Source of the DNA: Larix sibirica
Taxonomy: Eukaryota > Streptophyta > Pinopsida > Pinales > Pinaceae
DNA length: 33,684 bases
Direction: 5' to 3'
Assembly (NCBI GenBank): GCA_004151065.3
Contig: NWUY0303990012.1
Span: 1-33,684 of the forward strand
The position numbers were made by a program, and so were the translations under genes. The notes under the pieces were generated by a model. It saw nothing but the letters and a program-made list of their open reading frames with translations. It ran no database searches and had not been told where the DNA came from. Numbering within the stretch: position 1 is the stretch's first letter; each line of letters starts with the position of its first letter. Positions 19,301 through 30,320 of this stretch are shown piece after piece.

Positions 19301-22300
19301 ATTGTTTGTTCGTTTGTTCCCAAGTGAGATCCCGTACTTGTGATAAAAGAGAAGGAGATATAGGAACGAATGTTTGCGGAACCTTATATGAATAATGCAA
19401 CCTCAATTTATTTACTTAAGCGAACGCGTAAATCCATAACCTATTTCTCAGTAATTTTCCTATCTATCTCCCTATCTTAAGAGCGCATAAATGAGATAAT
19501 GAAACTGAAGTGCATCTATGCTTGCATTATTCTCGAAGGACTCTCAAGCTTGCAGCAATTTATCCCTTCGGACCTACGCATTATTATATACGTAATAAGA
19601 CATCCATTCGTTATATATGCGAAAACGACTTCACAACTTATTTGAACTACCCATGTCGAGTCTAGTATCTATGTATGAAATGGATACGTTTCAAGGAGGA
19701 ATGAATGATAAGGACCAAGCGAGCAAACATCGCCTTAAAAGCGTGGGAATAAATCTATCTCTCTCTATGCAGGGTGGGTACTACCTTTCAAGCGTGTAAT
19801 AAGATAATAGTACTTGAGATCAGCTTTTAATTACTCATATCGGGTTGAGTAATTCCACCCAAGTATTGGGCAGTAGACTCCATCATCGGGCAAAAGTACC
19901 TGCATGCATATTAGGAAGCGGGATAAATATATGAAGCATAACGGGAAGGTTAGGCATTCTGATCGGGGGATTTGAACACAATATTCGGGTTCAAAGTGCT
20001 CACCAAATATTACCAATATAATAAATGGATCTCCTATAGCTGGCTGTACACGAATCGACTTATTCGTCATCATCAAGCAGAGGTACGGAACTTTATGACG
20101 GCGAGAGAATGGTTGTCCTCTAAGCGTTTATCAGAGCAACAACTTTAATAACCTTAGGAAATGCGTGGCATACTCCATCAAAACTGGTTCAATCGCTAGA
20201 AAAGGGTAAAGTTTGTCCGGATCAACTGCAACAGCCTATATCCCGGTTGAGAGCAGCCTCTTATTATAGCGGTTATGATATAATGTGTGGATGAAGCAAG
20301 TGAAGAAAAAGACGAATATTGGGTGAATAAACTGGTCTTACTGCTATCGTTTCCGCTTATTCTATTGGTTTTGCTGGTAAAGCTCCCTACGGATGATTAG
20401 CGTTTTCTCCTGATCGGCACCACTTAGATAGGCTGATACTTCAACATTTATTGGAGTCAAGCATATGATGACGAAGCATACTCTACTTCCCCGAATGAGT
20501 AGTATAAAGTAATGGGTAATGAATTTCTCCACCAAACTCTCACTCCTATGCTCGTAAGCCTCTAGCTATTGCTCTTATGCTTCTGGTGATCCCCAATAAT
20601 TGGTTAATAAAGCGTTATGAGACCAACCAATTTATATTACTCTACATTATTTTTTAACCTCCGTATGCTTAGTTCTTCAATTGTTCTAGCTGTTGCCTCT
20701 CGAAATATATATTCCACCTGCCCACATTAGTTCGTTTCCTCTCCTATATGTGTCCCCCGGTTCCAAACTATGAACACTTAAATGCTATACCACCCAGCTA
20801 CGATTGAAACTATGATTGATACCCTACTTCCTTCCCATATTAATGATTACTTCAATTGCTATGATTTAAACACGAATAGAAGCTATACCGCCCATGCATA
20901 TTCGTTATTAAGTATTCCCCGAGTAGTCGTCCTTCCCTTCGGTACTCTCCATCCCAGATATATATTGATATCTGTAATATCCGTTTCTTTTTCTGTTCCG
21001 ACCGGAGGTCTCAGATGTAGTCCCCTGTTTTAAGCTATTGGCTCATGATTGGTAATACTTAAAATAGGGATGACGATGAGGATATAGGCCCTATTGATGA
21101 GCCGAATCAATGGAGGAAATGTTGTTTGCTTCAGCTTAGGAATAAAATTATGTTCCCAATCGTGAGATAGATGCTTAGAAGGTGTTGCACTCAGTATATT
21201 TCCCTACTTCCACCTATAGCTAGATCTCATTTAAGACTAATGATTGGTGGGGGAACTATAGATTAAATGGTAGCTCAGAAATAGGATGTACTGGATCGAC
21301 TGTTGGAATATGGCTATTGCTTGGACTCGCTCTATACTCTTTATTTTCTATTTTCCCATATCAATTTTTTCTCTCGTTACGGAACTACATCTTTCAAACG
21401 GGGTTAACTCCTTCACTGGACCTACGCTTTGACCCGCCCGCTTCGTTACAATATGATTATTGTCTACTGCTTGCTTCTTGGTTTTCTCTTCGGTCGAACA
21501 AGCGATAAAACTCATGATTCTGAGAATGATAGGGTCCAATGTGATAGTATTCTTCATTGGCACTATAGCTTACTTCTGGCCGGTATTGGTGTTATTGTTG
21601 CTTCCGTTTTAAGTAACACGTCTCAGTAACACGCACGATGGAGGGAGGTAAACGAAGGAGATAGCTCGATTGATGGGGCAAGCTTCCTCAGCCGCTTTTA
21701 CAAAAGAAATATTTTAGACTGATTAAAAATTATATAGCATATATTATTTTAGCTCAGTAAAATGGTCTCTCGCCTTATCTTCCGATCAGTTTCATTCATT
21801 AGTTATATTATATCTATTAAGCGTAGCTGGGTGGATAACTTCTTATGAGCGAGGTGAGAAAGAAGAAAAGGCTAGCAATTTATAGAGGCTTAGGAGCTTA
21901 GAGATCTTGGTTATTAAAGCTCAGTCGTTGGTACGGGGTCATTCGAGTCATTTCCTTATGTCGATCTTCATTATAACGTATGCCATCTCTCCCCCCATTC
22001 ATTTTAGTGTCTCCCTGGAACCTACAAATCTATAACTGGACCAACCCTTATTCTATTTGATTTATTGTGTGCATATCTGCTGTGCGAGTGATAGAATGAT
22101 GGAACCAATCGCATTAGGAAAAGAAGTTGGTTTCTCCTATGTGTTCATCCCATGTGTTCAATATTAAGATTTTTTTTCCAACCTGTCCGTACTAGAGATA
22201 GCTGTTCCGAGAATGATATAATATATTTTCACTCTGTCCCACGTATACCTCTGTGCTTTCAGTAAGGATTATAAGAAATGATTTACAAGTAACGACGATT

Positions 22301-23740
22301 AATAGAAGGACTTATCTCTTGGACCAGTTGATTATTACTATAGATTATGCACTAAGCTTTTCAAATCAACTTTTCCTACCCGACCATGAGAAAGAAACGA
22401 GGATATGGGTGTTACAATTGAGAAAGCTTGGGTGAACATAGTAGTTTTACTTGATTCGAGGGAGACGGAAATGGGATGGATAATTAGTTTCTCATGGGTG
22501 TGCCTTATCCGATAGTTGTTAGGTTCTCTGTCCGATAGGGAGGAAGAAGTTCCTGCTTTTACAAAGTACTTTTATATTTACCAAGTCTGATTTATTAAAG
22601 AGACTACAGATGTGTTGGGATGATTTGGAAACATAAATTAGATAATGTGATTGGAAGAGTCCTATCTCGGCTCGGTAATAGGAAGAATATAGTAGTTTTA
22701 CCAATATATTGAAATGAATGAGACGACAGGTTCTGCTAGCGATGAGGACACAATGTTTCCAAGTTTTTTACGGTACTCACGGATCTCACCAACCTTTAGA
22801 ATATGCTCTTCTTCTCCTTTTCTCTTTGTTTGTTGTATAGTTGCTGGTAAGGTTTATAGAGGGAAGGACATTAACTGTACTTTATTTCTATGATTGGAAA
22901 TGTACCTCCTTAATCTTGTTCATGATAGATGTATTTCAGAGAGCCATAGAGGAATTGGAGTCATTGGCTGTCCCAATGGAAGGGATTCCAGGAGCTACTG
23001 AGCCTACCTACATATTTTAGCGCTATTGTCCGTGTTCGGTATTTTACTATATCTATTTCTTTTATACTACCAACCTTTCCTCTTCGTAATTAAGGAGGTA
23101 TTTGTAAGCAACATCCTTAAAAGGTTGTGCAGAGGTTGTGGGGCTTTTTTGTAAGAAGTTTATCAAAGAATAATTTTGTAAAAGGGAATAAGGTTTATAA
23201 AGGGGGGATTGTGCATTGGATGAAGTAAACCTGAAGATGCAATGGCTCAGGGGCTTCAAGCTTTTAACCTTCTCGGAGCAATAAATGTGATTTATTTCTC
23301 TATGCATTATCTATGCGATCCCGGTAGGGCAATCCCGGTAGGGGGTTACGCCCGCGTTGGGGTAATATGCTGCTATTTTAGTGAAAAGGATGGATATAAC
23401 CCGTCTATTTATTCTTTTTCATCGGGTAGGTTCAAAAATATAATTGGGTGGAATATGGTATGTGGATAAAGTTTTACTAATTAATAGGGCCTTGATTGCC
23501 AGGACTTTTAGTAGTTGGTTGGGCATTCTAAGAACTATAGTGGTTTGCCGGAGGTGGATGAGGGGATATGAAAAGTAGGTTAATCTGACCTGTACTAGCA
23601 TTATTTTTACGTAATTATGCAAAAGTACTTCTGAGTGAGGTTGTCCTTACCTGGGGACTTAGAAAATCTTGTTGTTGGTTCCCTTTTGAAAAGGCTAAAA
23701 AGGCTAAAAGAGTGGTTTATTTTCAAAGCAGCAATTCCAA
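19300..23740. other. AT-richer block without recognised genes or long repeats
   Basis: By eye this 4.4 kb is more AT-rich than both sides and lacks the shuffled modules that fill the neighbours. Frames are short (at most 83 codons), but several read like membrane-protein pieces, for example HGSHQPLEYALLLLFSLFVV near 22770-22830 and an IALMLLVIPNNWLI segment near 20565-20605, each followed by stops. I compared them mentally with nad, cox, cob, atp, ccm and rpl/rps proteins and found no match. The small repeat atcccggtaggg at 23318-23329 and 23332-23343 is the only local duplication noted. It could be decayed plasmid or foreign organelle DNA. Confidence 0.4.
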
Positions 23741-23749
23741 TAATTCAAA

Positions 23750-24480
23750 TTTTTTAGGTCGAGCTTCGTTACTTTCCCGAGCAAAGTGAGGGAAAGGGCT
23801 TCGCTCCTTCCTCACCTTCCCATGTAAGGTTGAGCCATCCTTCCACATTGGTAGTTTGTTGAACAAGACGGCTACTACGGTGACTTGCATCTCGCGGGGC
23901 CAACACATGGTCCCTTTCTTAAGCAGATGAACTCACGAATTCCTTAGGGGCAATATTTTCGTGCACATTATAAACCAAAAGAGAAAGTGATACGGGGATA
24001 GACGAAAGTCGGCCGTAGCGATAAGGAATCCGATTACTAGAGCCTCTTAGACACTAAGTACTACCCATACCCGAGTAGGAAAGGACCTAGTAGGACTTCG
24101 TGGACCTTTATTGTCGTGGACTCAGCGACGAAAAAAGTGTTTACCATAGTGTTAACATCGATAGGGAGTGATGGGTTCGGAACCGGACCGTATGAAGATT
24201 ATGGTCTAATTCCCTTTCCATCATCCATTCATAGTTATTGAGTTATTGATTGATCGGATCAGTCCCGCTACTAACTAGGTCCTACCCCATACCTAGGATA
24301 GAAATGCGTTGGAACCGAACGTCTAGCCCCTGACGCCCCTTTAGTTTATGTTGGTCTAGCTTCTTCACTAGAACTAGTCGAAATGAGTGAATGCGACGAG
24401 ATGTCCGGTTATCTCTGTCCGAAGCGGGGTCCAAGGGGTTCGCTCCGTCCGAGGCAAGGTTTGGTAGCAAGGGAAAATCT
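23750..24480 (+). pseudogene. Probable fragment of a plant mitochondrial group II intron
   Basis: The stretch reads like domain I of plant mitochondrial group II introns as I remember them: agatgaactcacgaattcct, caatattttcgtgcacatta, aagtcggccgtagcgataag, acactaagtactac, cttcgtggacctttattgtc and catagtgttaacatcgat, in this order and with intron-like spacing. A stem cttttccc-type pair (cttt-ccc at about 23774 with gggaaag at 23792) lies at the left. I see no 5' GUGCG boundary, domain V or flanking exon, so it would be a truncated, non-splicing copy. The strand is inferred from the remembered order. No alignment was run. Confidence 0.38.
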
Positions 24481-24610
24481 CTTCGGGATAAAGGAAATGG
24501 CTGCTAATCTCTCAATGGAAAAACTAGAGCTCATAAAGCTAGTTGGATCGACTGCGAGGGCAAAACCAGAGAAGGTTGGAGCTATTCTTCCAGTTGATAG
24601 TTTTGATTAG
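24383..24610 (+). CDS. Short unidentified ORF, 75 aa
   Basis: ATG-initiated frame beginning inside the intron-like stretch. The second half (from MAANLSMEKLELIKLVGST on) has a more protein-like, helix-forming composition than the first, which is Arg/Gly/Pro-rich and corresponds to intron-like DNA. No family recognised. It could be a piece of an old exon or chance. Confidence 0.15.
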   Translation: MSECDEMSGYLCPKRGPRGSLRPRQGLVARENLFGIKEMAANLSMEKLELIKLVGSTARAKPEKVGAILPVDSFD

Positions 24611-24619
24611 CCCCAACCA

Positions 24620-25640
24620 ACGTGGTTTTGAGTCAACTTCAATTGGTTCTGGATCAACGGGCTCTTACACTCGAAATAGAAGGTATGCATCTGGCTTTGG
24701 ATCACGATCATAAGAACCTTCATCATGCTCACGATCATCTGGATCACGCTCACGAAGGTCAGAATATCACTCATTAGGATCTGCCTCTCGATCTGGTCCT
24801 TCTGTTCGTTCCCATATTCCCTGCTTCTTATACTCGGTCACTTACCTGCCTTCGCTGCTTAAACTCCTGCCTCCGTCCCTACCTTTGCTGGGTCTTGATC
24901 TCAATATCTATCTCGATCTGCGGAATCTACTTATTAAAGGTAAACTGGCTCAGGTATTTGGTCAATTGGTTCAACTGAATCCATAACTGGGGGGATTTGC
25001 CGGTGAACCAACCGCTCTTGTCTCCACCTCTTTTTCTGCAACCCTCAGCCCTGTAGGTGTAGCTGGAACAAGCTACGGCTATCAAATTTTTAGTAGGGTC
25101 TGCTCTTGCCTATACCCTGGTGTCTTAGACCCATGCCCTCACTTATGGATTTACTCCACCTAGATCTATTGCATCTGAATCTATTCGAATGGGAACCAGG
25201 TAAACTCGATCCCGAAATGAAAGGGGTTCCGGGCGAGAAGATGGATTTGGATCTGTTGCTAGTGAACCCGGGTCAACTTCAAGAGCTTCTCGGTCAATAA
25301 GGTCCACTGGGGCATGCGCGGCGATAAAAAGCTATTTATCTGGCGAGGGTTGGTCCCGTAGCTGCTCTCTGTCTTGCGAGGGCTAGGGTGTCGCCATCGG
25401 GGCTGTCTACAAGGGGCTAGGGCTCATCCTGCAGCGGATAGGTTAATATGGTTTTATATAGGTCTGGGCTGCTTCTGGGTCTCGCCTTTCAAAATGCAAT
25501 TGGATGTGCCATATATACCGCTGTCACTGGCACCTATGCCTGCTTTGTTTCTCTTGCCTCTGGTCCTTTCTTTGCCTACGGTGCTTACACTGATGCCGCT
25601 TTTGATGCCTTTACCTAGCTACGGGATATGGATCTGCGGG
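24620..25640 (+). repeat. Ser/Gly/Arg- and Ala/Tyr-coding low-complexity tract
   Basis: Triplet-biased DNA. Around 24630-24800 one frame is filled with TCA/TCT, GGA and CGA codons (Ser, Gly, Arg), for example SSGSRSRRSEYHSLGSASRS. Around 25480-25615 a frame of NNY codons reads Gly/Ala/Tyr/Thr-rich (GPFFAYGAYTDAAFDAF) before a TAG. The words ggttctggatca and ggatcacg(a/c)tca recur at 24645-24765. Frames of 64-96 codons here follow from the bias. It recalls the tract at 17280-17620 and may share its cause. Confidence 0.45.
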
Positions 25641-25955
25641 ATAGACTTAGACTGTCAAAACTAATAGGGTCGGATCGGGTAGGACAGGATACAAAAGCAA
25701 GTGAAAGGGGTGGTGACCACCTACTCGAATGCTCACTCTTCTTTTCTTTTGTTGCTCTAACGCCTCAATTGACCGTCCGTATTGCTGCTATCTTTTCCTT
25801 GTTCCTTCCCCTCACTGTGTTTGAAAAGGGAGAATCCAATCGTTCTGACTCAAATTTACTATATAAAGTATAAGCGACCACGTTTTATTTACACTTTATA
25901 TATATATAATCTCATAATCATATCCCATCATCTTAGTAATCCACTTATATTGTTC
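25641..25955. other. No gene seen
   Basis: A frame of 81 codons (25628-25873) shows no motif. A (ta)n-like microsatellite, tatatatataa, sits at about 25898-25908. Nothing else supported. Confidence 0.4.
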
Positions 25956-25959
25956 TGGT

Positions 25960-27310
25960 GATGATAACCTCTGTTCAATGACATAATTCAGAGTATGATA
26001 GTCACTATTGGTCCCGCTGAAGAGCCAATACAATTCATCATTTAGAACCCACTGCTGAGACCTACCTGCCTTTTAGTTAATGACTGCTAACCTCATAGTT
26101 ATCCACCTTAAGAGCTAGACATGTTAGCCCTATACCACTTACTTCATGAATGCTGAAGTACTGCTATTAACTTATACGAGATGGGATGACATGAAACAAC
26201 CTTACCTTCAGTGTTCCAAACTACCTGAAGAACTAGACCTGCCCTATACCACTCACTTCATGAATCTTAGTAGGGCTACTGCACTAGACCTTCTCTTATG
26301 AATTCTTCTGGGTACCATGTATTACCTTCTGGTCCCGCGGAACCTTGCCCATATGATTCAGTCATTGCTTCAGCCAGGAAGGATTAGGAGGGTACGGCAT
26401 TACCCCTGCCCTTGCCTTTATTACCAACTCACCCACTTTAAGTGTAGCCTTATACACCAAATTAATTGCTTGGTGGGGAATGCTATTTACCCTTCTTCTT
26501 TATCAGGAACGGATCACCTTACCCTTTACTTGATTTAATACCTTCACCCTAGAACAATGGAGGCACTGCTTGCTGCCCAACTCATTTATGAAGCCAGGAA
26601 TGCTTTGTAGGGGAGGCATCCTATGAACCCCTTACTGCCCCTTACCTTATTAGGAATTCCGCGGGTACCACGTATCTATCACCTATTTGTATGGCCGAGC
26701 CTTGATGATACAATGAAAGAAAGAATTTGTTAAACCCACTGGACTGACTAGGAATAGACTTTTAATGCTTTAACCTTATAGTTAGTTATTCACCTGTTTA
26801 ACCTAGACCACTTGTTAGGAATGAATCACTTAATTCGGAGGGCTTTTTTTTCCCTTTCAGAACCGGATCACCTGTTACCCTTTACTTAAAACCTCTTTAC
26901 CCAACCAACTATGGAGTGCTGGCTGCTGGCCCTTAATAACCCCTATTTATGAAGCCAGGAAGAAATCTCAGTGGGGGATGACACTATGATAATCCCCTAC
27001 CTTTTTGGTTACCAACATCTATTAATTTACTTATTGGGTGGGGGGCCGGAAGACCTAGACCTGCCTTCTACCTATACCACAAACTTCATCTTAGTGGCTA
27101 CTCACTATGCCTTCTCTTATTAGGACAGCATGAAACAACTTTACCTTCTCTTACTACCACATATAACCATAACCGCTTCCGCGCCTTCTTATCCACACAG
27201 TTTTGTTACTTGCATAAATATATGTATTTTCTGGAATCACACTTGCTTACAGGACAGATGCTGGTATCACCTCTTACCTATTGATATGGCCGAGCCTTGC
27301 TGATACGATT
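25960..27310 (+). repeat. Modular interspersed-repeat array B
   Basis: Same modules as array A, same strand, new order: acatgaaacaaccttacc (26189-26206), gaagaactagacctg (26227 on), ggatcaccttaccc with Tt-cttcaccctag downstream (26503-26580), atggccgagccttg (26691-26704), aatgctttaaccttatag (26764-26788), cacctgtttaacctagacc (26791 on), ccggatcacctgttaccc (26853-26934), gaagacctagacctg (27049 on), gcatgaaacaactttacc (27128-27145, identical to 2858-2875) and again atggccgagccttg (27286-27299). The frame at 26317-26538 lies inside and is not called as a gene. Confidence 0.7.
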
Positions 27311-28411
27311 CTGCTGGAATTAGAACCCCCTCCACTGCAAGGACATAGACCTATTAGCGGCCCTAGACTTCAAGTTTCTCTTAGTCATCACATCTTCGGA
27401 GAGACAAACAGCTCCGGATTGTGCCACAAGGGTGAACTTTTAAGGCAAGGGATCTAGGATTCACCTTTTCATTATGCCCCCTATAGTCTTGAAACGCGCT
27501 TCTTATTGTTTTGATTTAGCGGGCACCCATCAAGCGAGCGAGGGATACTTTATCACATAGTAAAATTGAGACCTGCTGAACCTTTAGGATCATATTGGGC
27601 GCCCGATAGATATTTCTTATTTATTTATACAACCTTTTAGCTTTATATATTCCATTTCGGGTAGGCTTTTATTGCCGGAAGTCCAGTCCTGGATACACAA
27701 CCCTTTGATTTGACAAACCCGATGTTGCCCATTAAGGGAGGGCCCCTATATATAAATTTGACTTCTTGCCAGCCTTGAGTTTGAGTTTATCAAACCAGAG
27801 AAGAGAGAGAACCTTGAGTTACCCATGTCACTTAAGTTTTTGTTTATCGAACCATCCGACTCTGGGTGCCTTTTTCAGGGCAGGCAAGACTCTTCTTGAT
27901 AACGAACCTTTTCATGGATTGTTATTCTTTATACAAATGGATTGCTCACTTTACCTATGAAAACGTTCCAGTGCTTACATCCACCCTGAAGCAAGGTTTA
28001 GTTCATCCCTTTACTCAGACAGTGTTGAAAGGGAGGGAGTGGGTGCCTTCGGATGAGGGAACCACTTGAGTCTCATATTTTTAGATTGATATATGTTTTA
28101 TTTGGATCTTATAACGAAACCGAACCTTTAGGATTTGATTATTCCATACCTCATCTTTTGGTTCTTATTCTTGAACAACCCACCTTTTTGTTAATATGGG
28201 AGGAATGGATGGCAGCACTATTCTGAATAACCTTATTCTTAGAGCTAGCTATTTGAACCTACCTCTTTCATATGCCACGGGAACTTTTCTTCATCACTTT
28301 CTTATTGCTATTATTTAGACCCCGCCCTTCTCAACTAACTTGGTGCCCCCAACTTTGGGTAGGTGCCCCAATACTACAGACCCTGGCAGACAGACAGTGC
28401 CACAAGGTTGA
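27311..28411. other. No gene called; dispersed repeat pieces upstream of the long ORF
   Basis: Contains tgccacaaggg/ttgaa words (about 27433 and 28398), paired variants of gagttt-gtttatc(a/g)aacca at 27780 and 27833, and the 28122-28166 piece repeated at 33566-33612. Overlapping frames of 64-93 codons (27766-28069, 28272-28553) show hydrophobic runs but no family. Confidence 0.4.
28122..28166 (+). repeat. Dispersed 45-bp repeat, copy 1
   Basis: acctttaggatttgattat, then a diverged link, then cctcatcttttggttctt (28149-28166). The same order is found at 33566-33612, with the last 18 bases identical (33595-33612). A shorter relative, acctttaggatcatatt, begins at about 27580. Confidence 0.7.
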
Positions 28412-29047
28412 ATGCTTACAGAGAAATCCCTTGCTTGGTGCCGGACTCTTATCCTTTCTTGTTGGTCAGGGATCTTTTTTATTATTAACCTTTATGCCGT
28501 ATCTGATTTCTTTTACTTATTTACTTCAGTGGAAGAAAGAGTTTGCAAGTTAGCCAAATATCCCTCCATGAGTGAATCTCAAAGACAGATCTTTCTTTAT
28601 ACTTGTGACAAAGGAAGAACTCGAGCCGTCTTTCTCATAAAAAAGGCTTCTTATTTAGTTCAAGCATGCAACTCAGTTCAAGGAAATGTCAAGAGAATCT
28701 TGGAAGAACTCGAGCTACCGCAGATGGCAGAGGAAGAGGATTTCTCCGAGGTGGAAAAGTGTTTGGATGCTTCTAATACAAAGTCTGAAGAACGGAAGTC
28801 CCAGATTCAACAATTGACACAACTAGACAACTCCAGTTTGAATCAATTCATCTTTCACCCCGCCAAGACTACTGCAAGGATCAATTCTTTCATCTCAAAA
28901 TTGAAGGAAGCATTTGTCAAATTCTTAGATAGGCACATATATTGCGTCACAGATGCTGATGGTTTGATTGTTGCAAGAATGTTGGAAATCTGTGAGCACC
29001 ATGAAGCATGGAAGGTTTATGTTGAGAATAAGACGGAAAATGCATAA
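28412..29047 (+). CDS. Longest ORF, unidentified protein of 211 aa
   Basis: The ATG at 28412 directly follows an in-frame TGA (28409-28411), so the frame cannot extend upstream. A later ATG at 28568 (residue 53) would give 159 aa and may be the better start, because the first 50 residues come from DNA resembling dispersed repeats. Residues about 12-40 are hydrophobic (one possible membrane span). Residues 45-211 look like a normal soluble helical protein: a Lys/Arg-rich start, an acidic coiled-coil-like part (RILEELELPQMAEEEDFSEV, about 95-115), a polar Gln/Ser/Asn part, then a helical end with DADGLIVARMLEICEHHEAW. I recognise no family. It could be a nuclear exon moved into the organelle or an organelle-specific orf. 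Expression cannot be judged. Confidence 0.45.
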   Translation: MLTEKSLAWCRTLILSCWSGIFFIINLYAVSDFFYLFTSVEERVCKLAKYPSMSESQRQIFLYTCDKGRTRAVFLIKKASYLVQACNSVQGNVKRILEELELPQMAEEEDFSEVEKCLDASNTKSEERKSQIQQLTQLDNSSLNQFIFHPAKTTARINSFISKLKEAFVKFLDRHIYCVTDADGLIVARMLEICEHHEAWKVYVENKTENA

Positions 29048-29283
29048 AGACTAAAAGCAAAAAGAAAGAGTTTTGTATTTTGGTTTTATTTTCTTTTAGG
29101 AAACTCAAAAGTCATAGAATATGAAAGGTCATGGAATGTGGAAGGTCAAAGGTTTCAGTCCCTTACCCTTAAGACCCTACATTGATAACCCTCACTATAC
29201 ACTCTAGGTTACCTGTATCCTTTCTTACTTGCTTAGATACAAGTTACCTTACTTTATACTTTCTTAGTTAATGAATTCTGTAC

Positions 29284-29300
29284 GGTTCATCGAATGAACC
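29284..29300. other. Perfect hairpin, 7-bp stem, CGA loop
   Basis: ggttcat-cga-atgaacc. It lies about 240 bases after the stop of the 211-codon ORF, a place where plant mitochondrial mRNAs often have 3' stem-loops, so an RNA-stabilising role is possible but unsupported. A second hairpin with the same stem length and loop lies at 32026-32042. Confidence 0.5.
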
Positions 29301-30170
29301 TACCATGCTACGGCTTCGCTTTCATTTCACCTGGTTTAGAACTACTTCCAGAAGGAGAACCCTGTAGTGTAAGCATTAACCGATCTTTTAAGTAACGAAA
29401 TGTCGGTAAATCACAACATTTCTACATTTGCTGACTTTGATCGATCCCAATTGTCGATTCGCCAATATTTGGGTATTTCTTACCCGAGCTTTTTTCTACA
29501 TTTACCTACCTTTCACTCCACAAAGTGTCGGCAAATGATGAAACGGAGGGTTTATATATCCCAGGATCTGGAACTGCCTCTGTTCCTTCCTTCGCACCTT
29601 CAAACCTCCCATCCTCCCCTTTGCACTTACTGCCTGCTCTATCTATCGCCCCTGCATCTCGGGAGCAGAGCAGAGCTATATCTATTCACATTAAAACATG
29701 GCAAGGATATTCAATCTTCAATTATTAGACCCTCCACGATAGTTAGGTTTTTTGAGTGGAGAACATTTATTCCATATGGATAGAATAAATAGATTGAGCC
29801 AACATCTGAGTTTGCTGATTGAGTTGCATGAATGGGAATATAGTCATCAACATTGAATGAATCTCACCCGTAATGACTCTGACTACCCCCCAGGGTAGAT
29901 TGATTCGGTAAAGCGAGTGAGTAATCCTATTCTGGAGCATGCCATCATAAATAGGCTTAATTCGGACATCATCTAATCAGTTTGAAATGAGACTGATTGA
30001 CAGCAGTCAGTAGTTAACCTGAACATGAGTGCAGAAGAAATAGAAGATAGTTATATCTAGATTGAAATCCTAATAGTTATGGACCTATCTAACGACTCTA
30101 TTGCCTACGGTGCAGTAAGTTCAATGGAAACAAGCCTTAGTTCCCTCCCTCCCTTTCTTAGTTCGAACAA
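29301..30170. other. No gene called
   Basis: The 127-codon frame at 29400-29783 (plus, ATG) overlaps a 67-codon frame and shows no family-like pattern. Its middle (about 29570-29670) is Pro/Leu/Ser-rich from C/T-rich DNA. The rest is featureless. Confidence 0.35.
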
Positions 30171-30320
30171 ACAACACCTGAGTTGATCCCAGGTCTTGAT
30201 CCACTTGATGACAGGGAGGGGTTCATTCAATTGATGCCGGGACTCGATGCAGTTGATCCAGGTTTTGCTGACGGGACTCAATGCCAAGAGTCGATGCACT
30301 CGATAGGAGTCATTCCCGAT
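30170..30320. repeat. Tract of tgatccag/actcgatgc words
   Basis: gttgatccagg, cttgatccactt, gggactcgatgc and gggactcaatgcc recur at 12-25-base intervals. actcaatgccaagagtcg (30276-30293) is identical to 11131-11148. It belongs with the tracts at 6780-6935 and 11015-11165. Confidence 0.6.

Noticed and set aside
19955-20030. tRNA-like piece on the minus strand (gatttgaac with a following ttcaaag loop)
   Set aside because: The T-arm-like word is present, but the anticodon stem and acceptor do not pair and no tRNA species aligns over its length.
29400-29783. 127-codon ORF
   Set aside because: Composition follows local C/T-rich DNA, it overlaps another frame, and no motif is seen.
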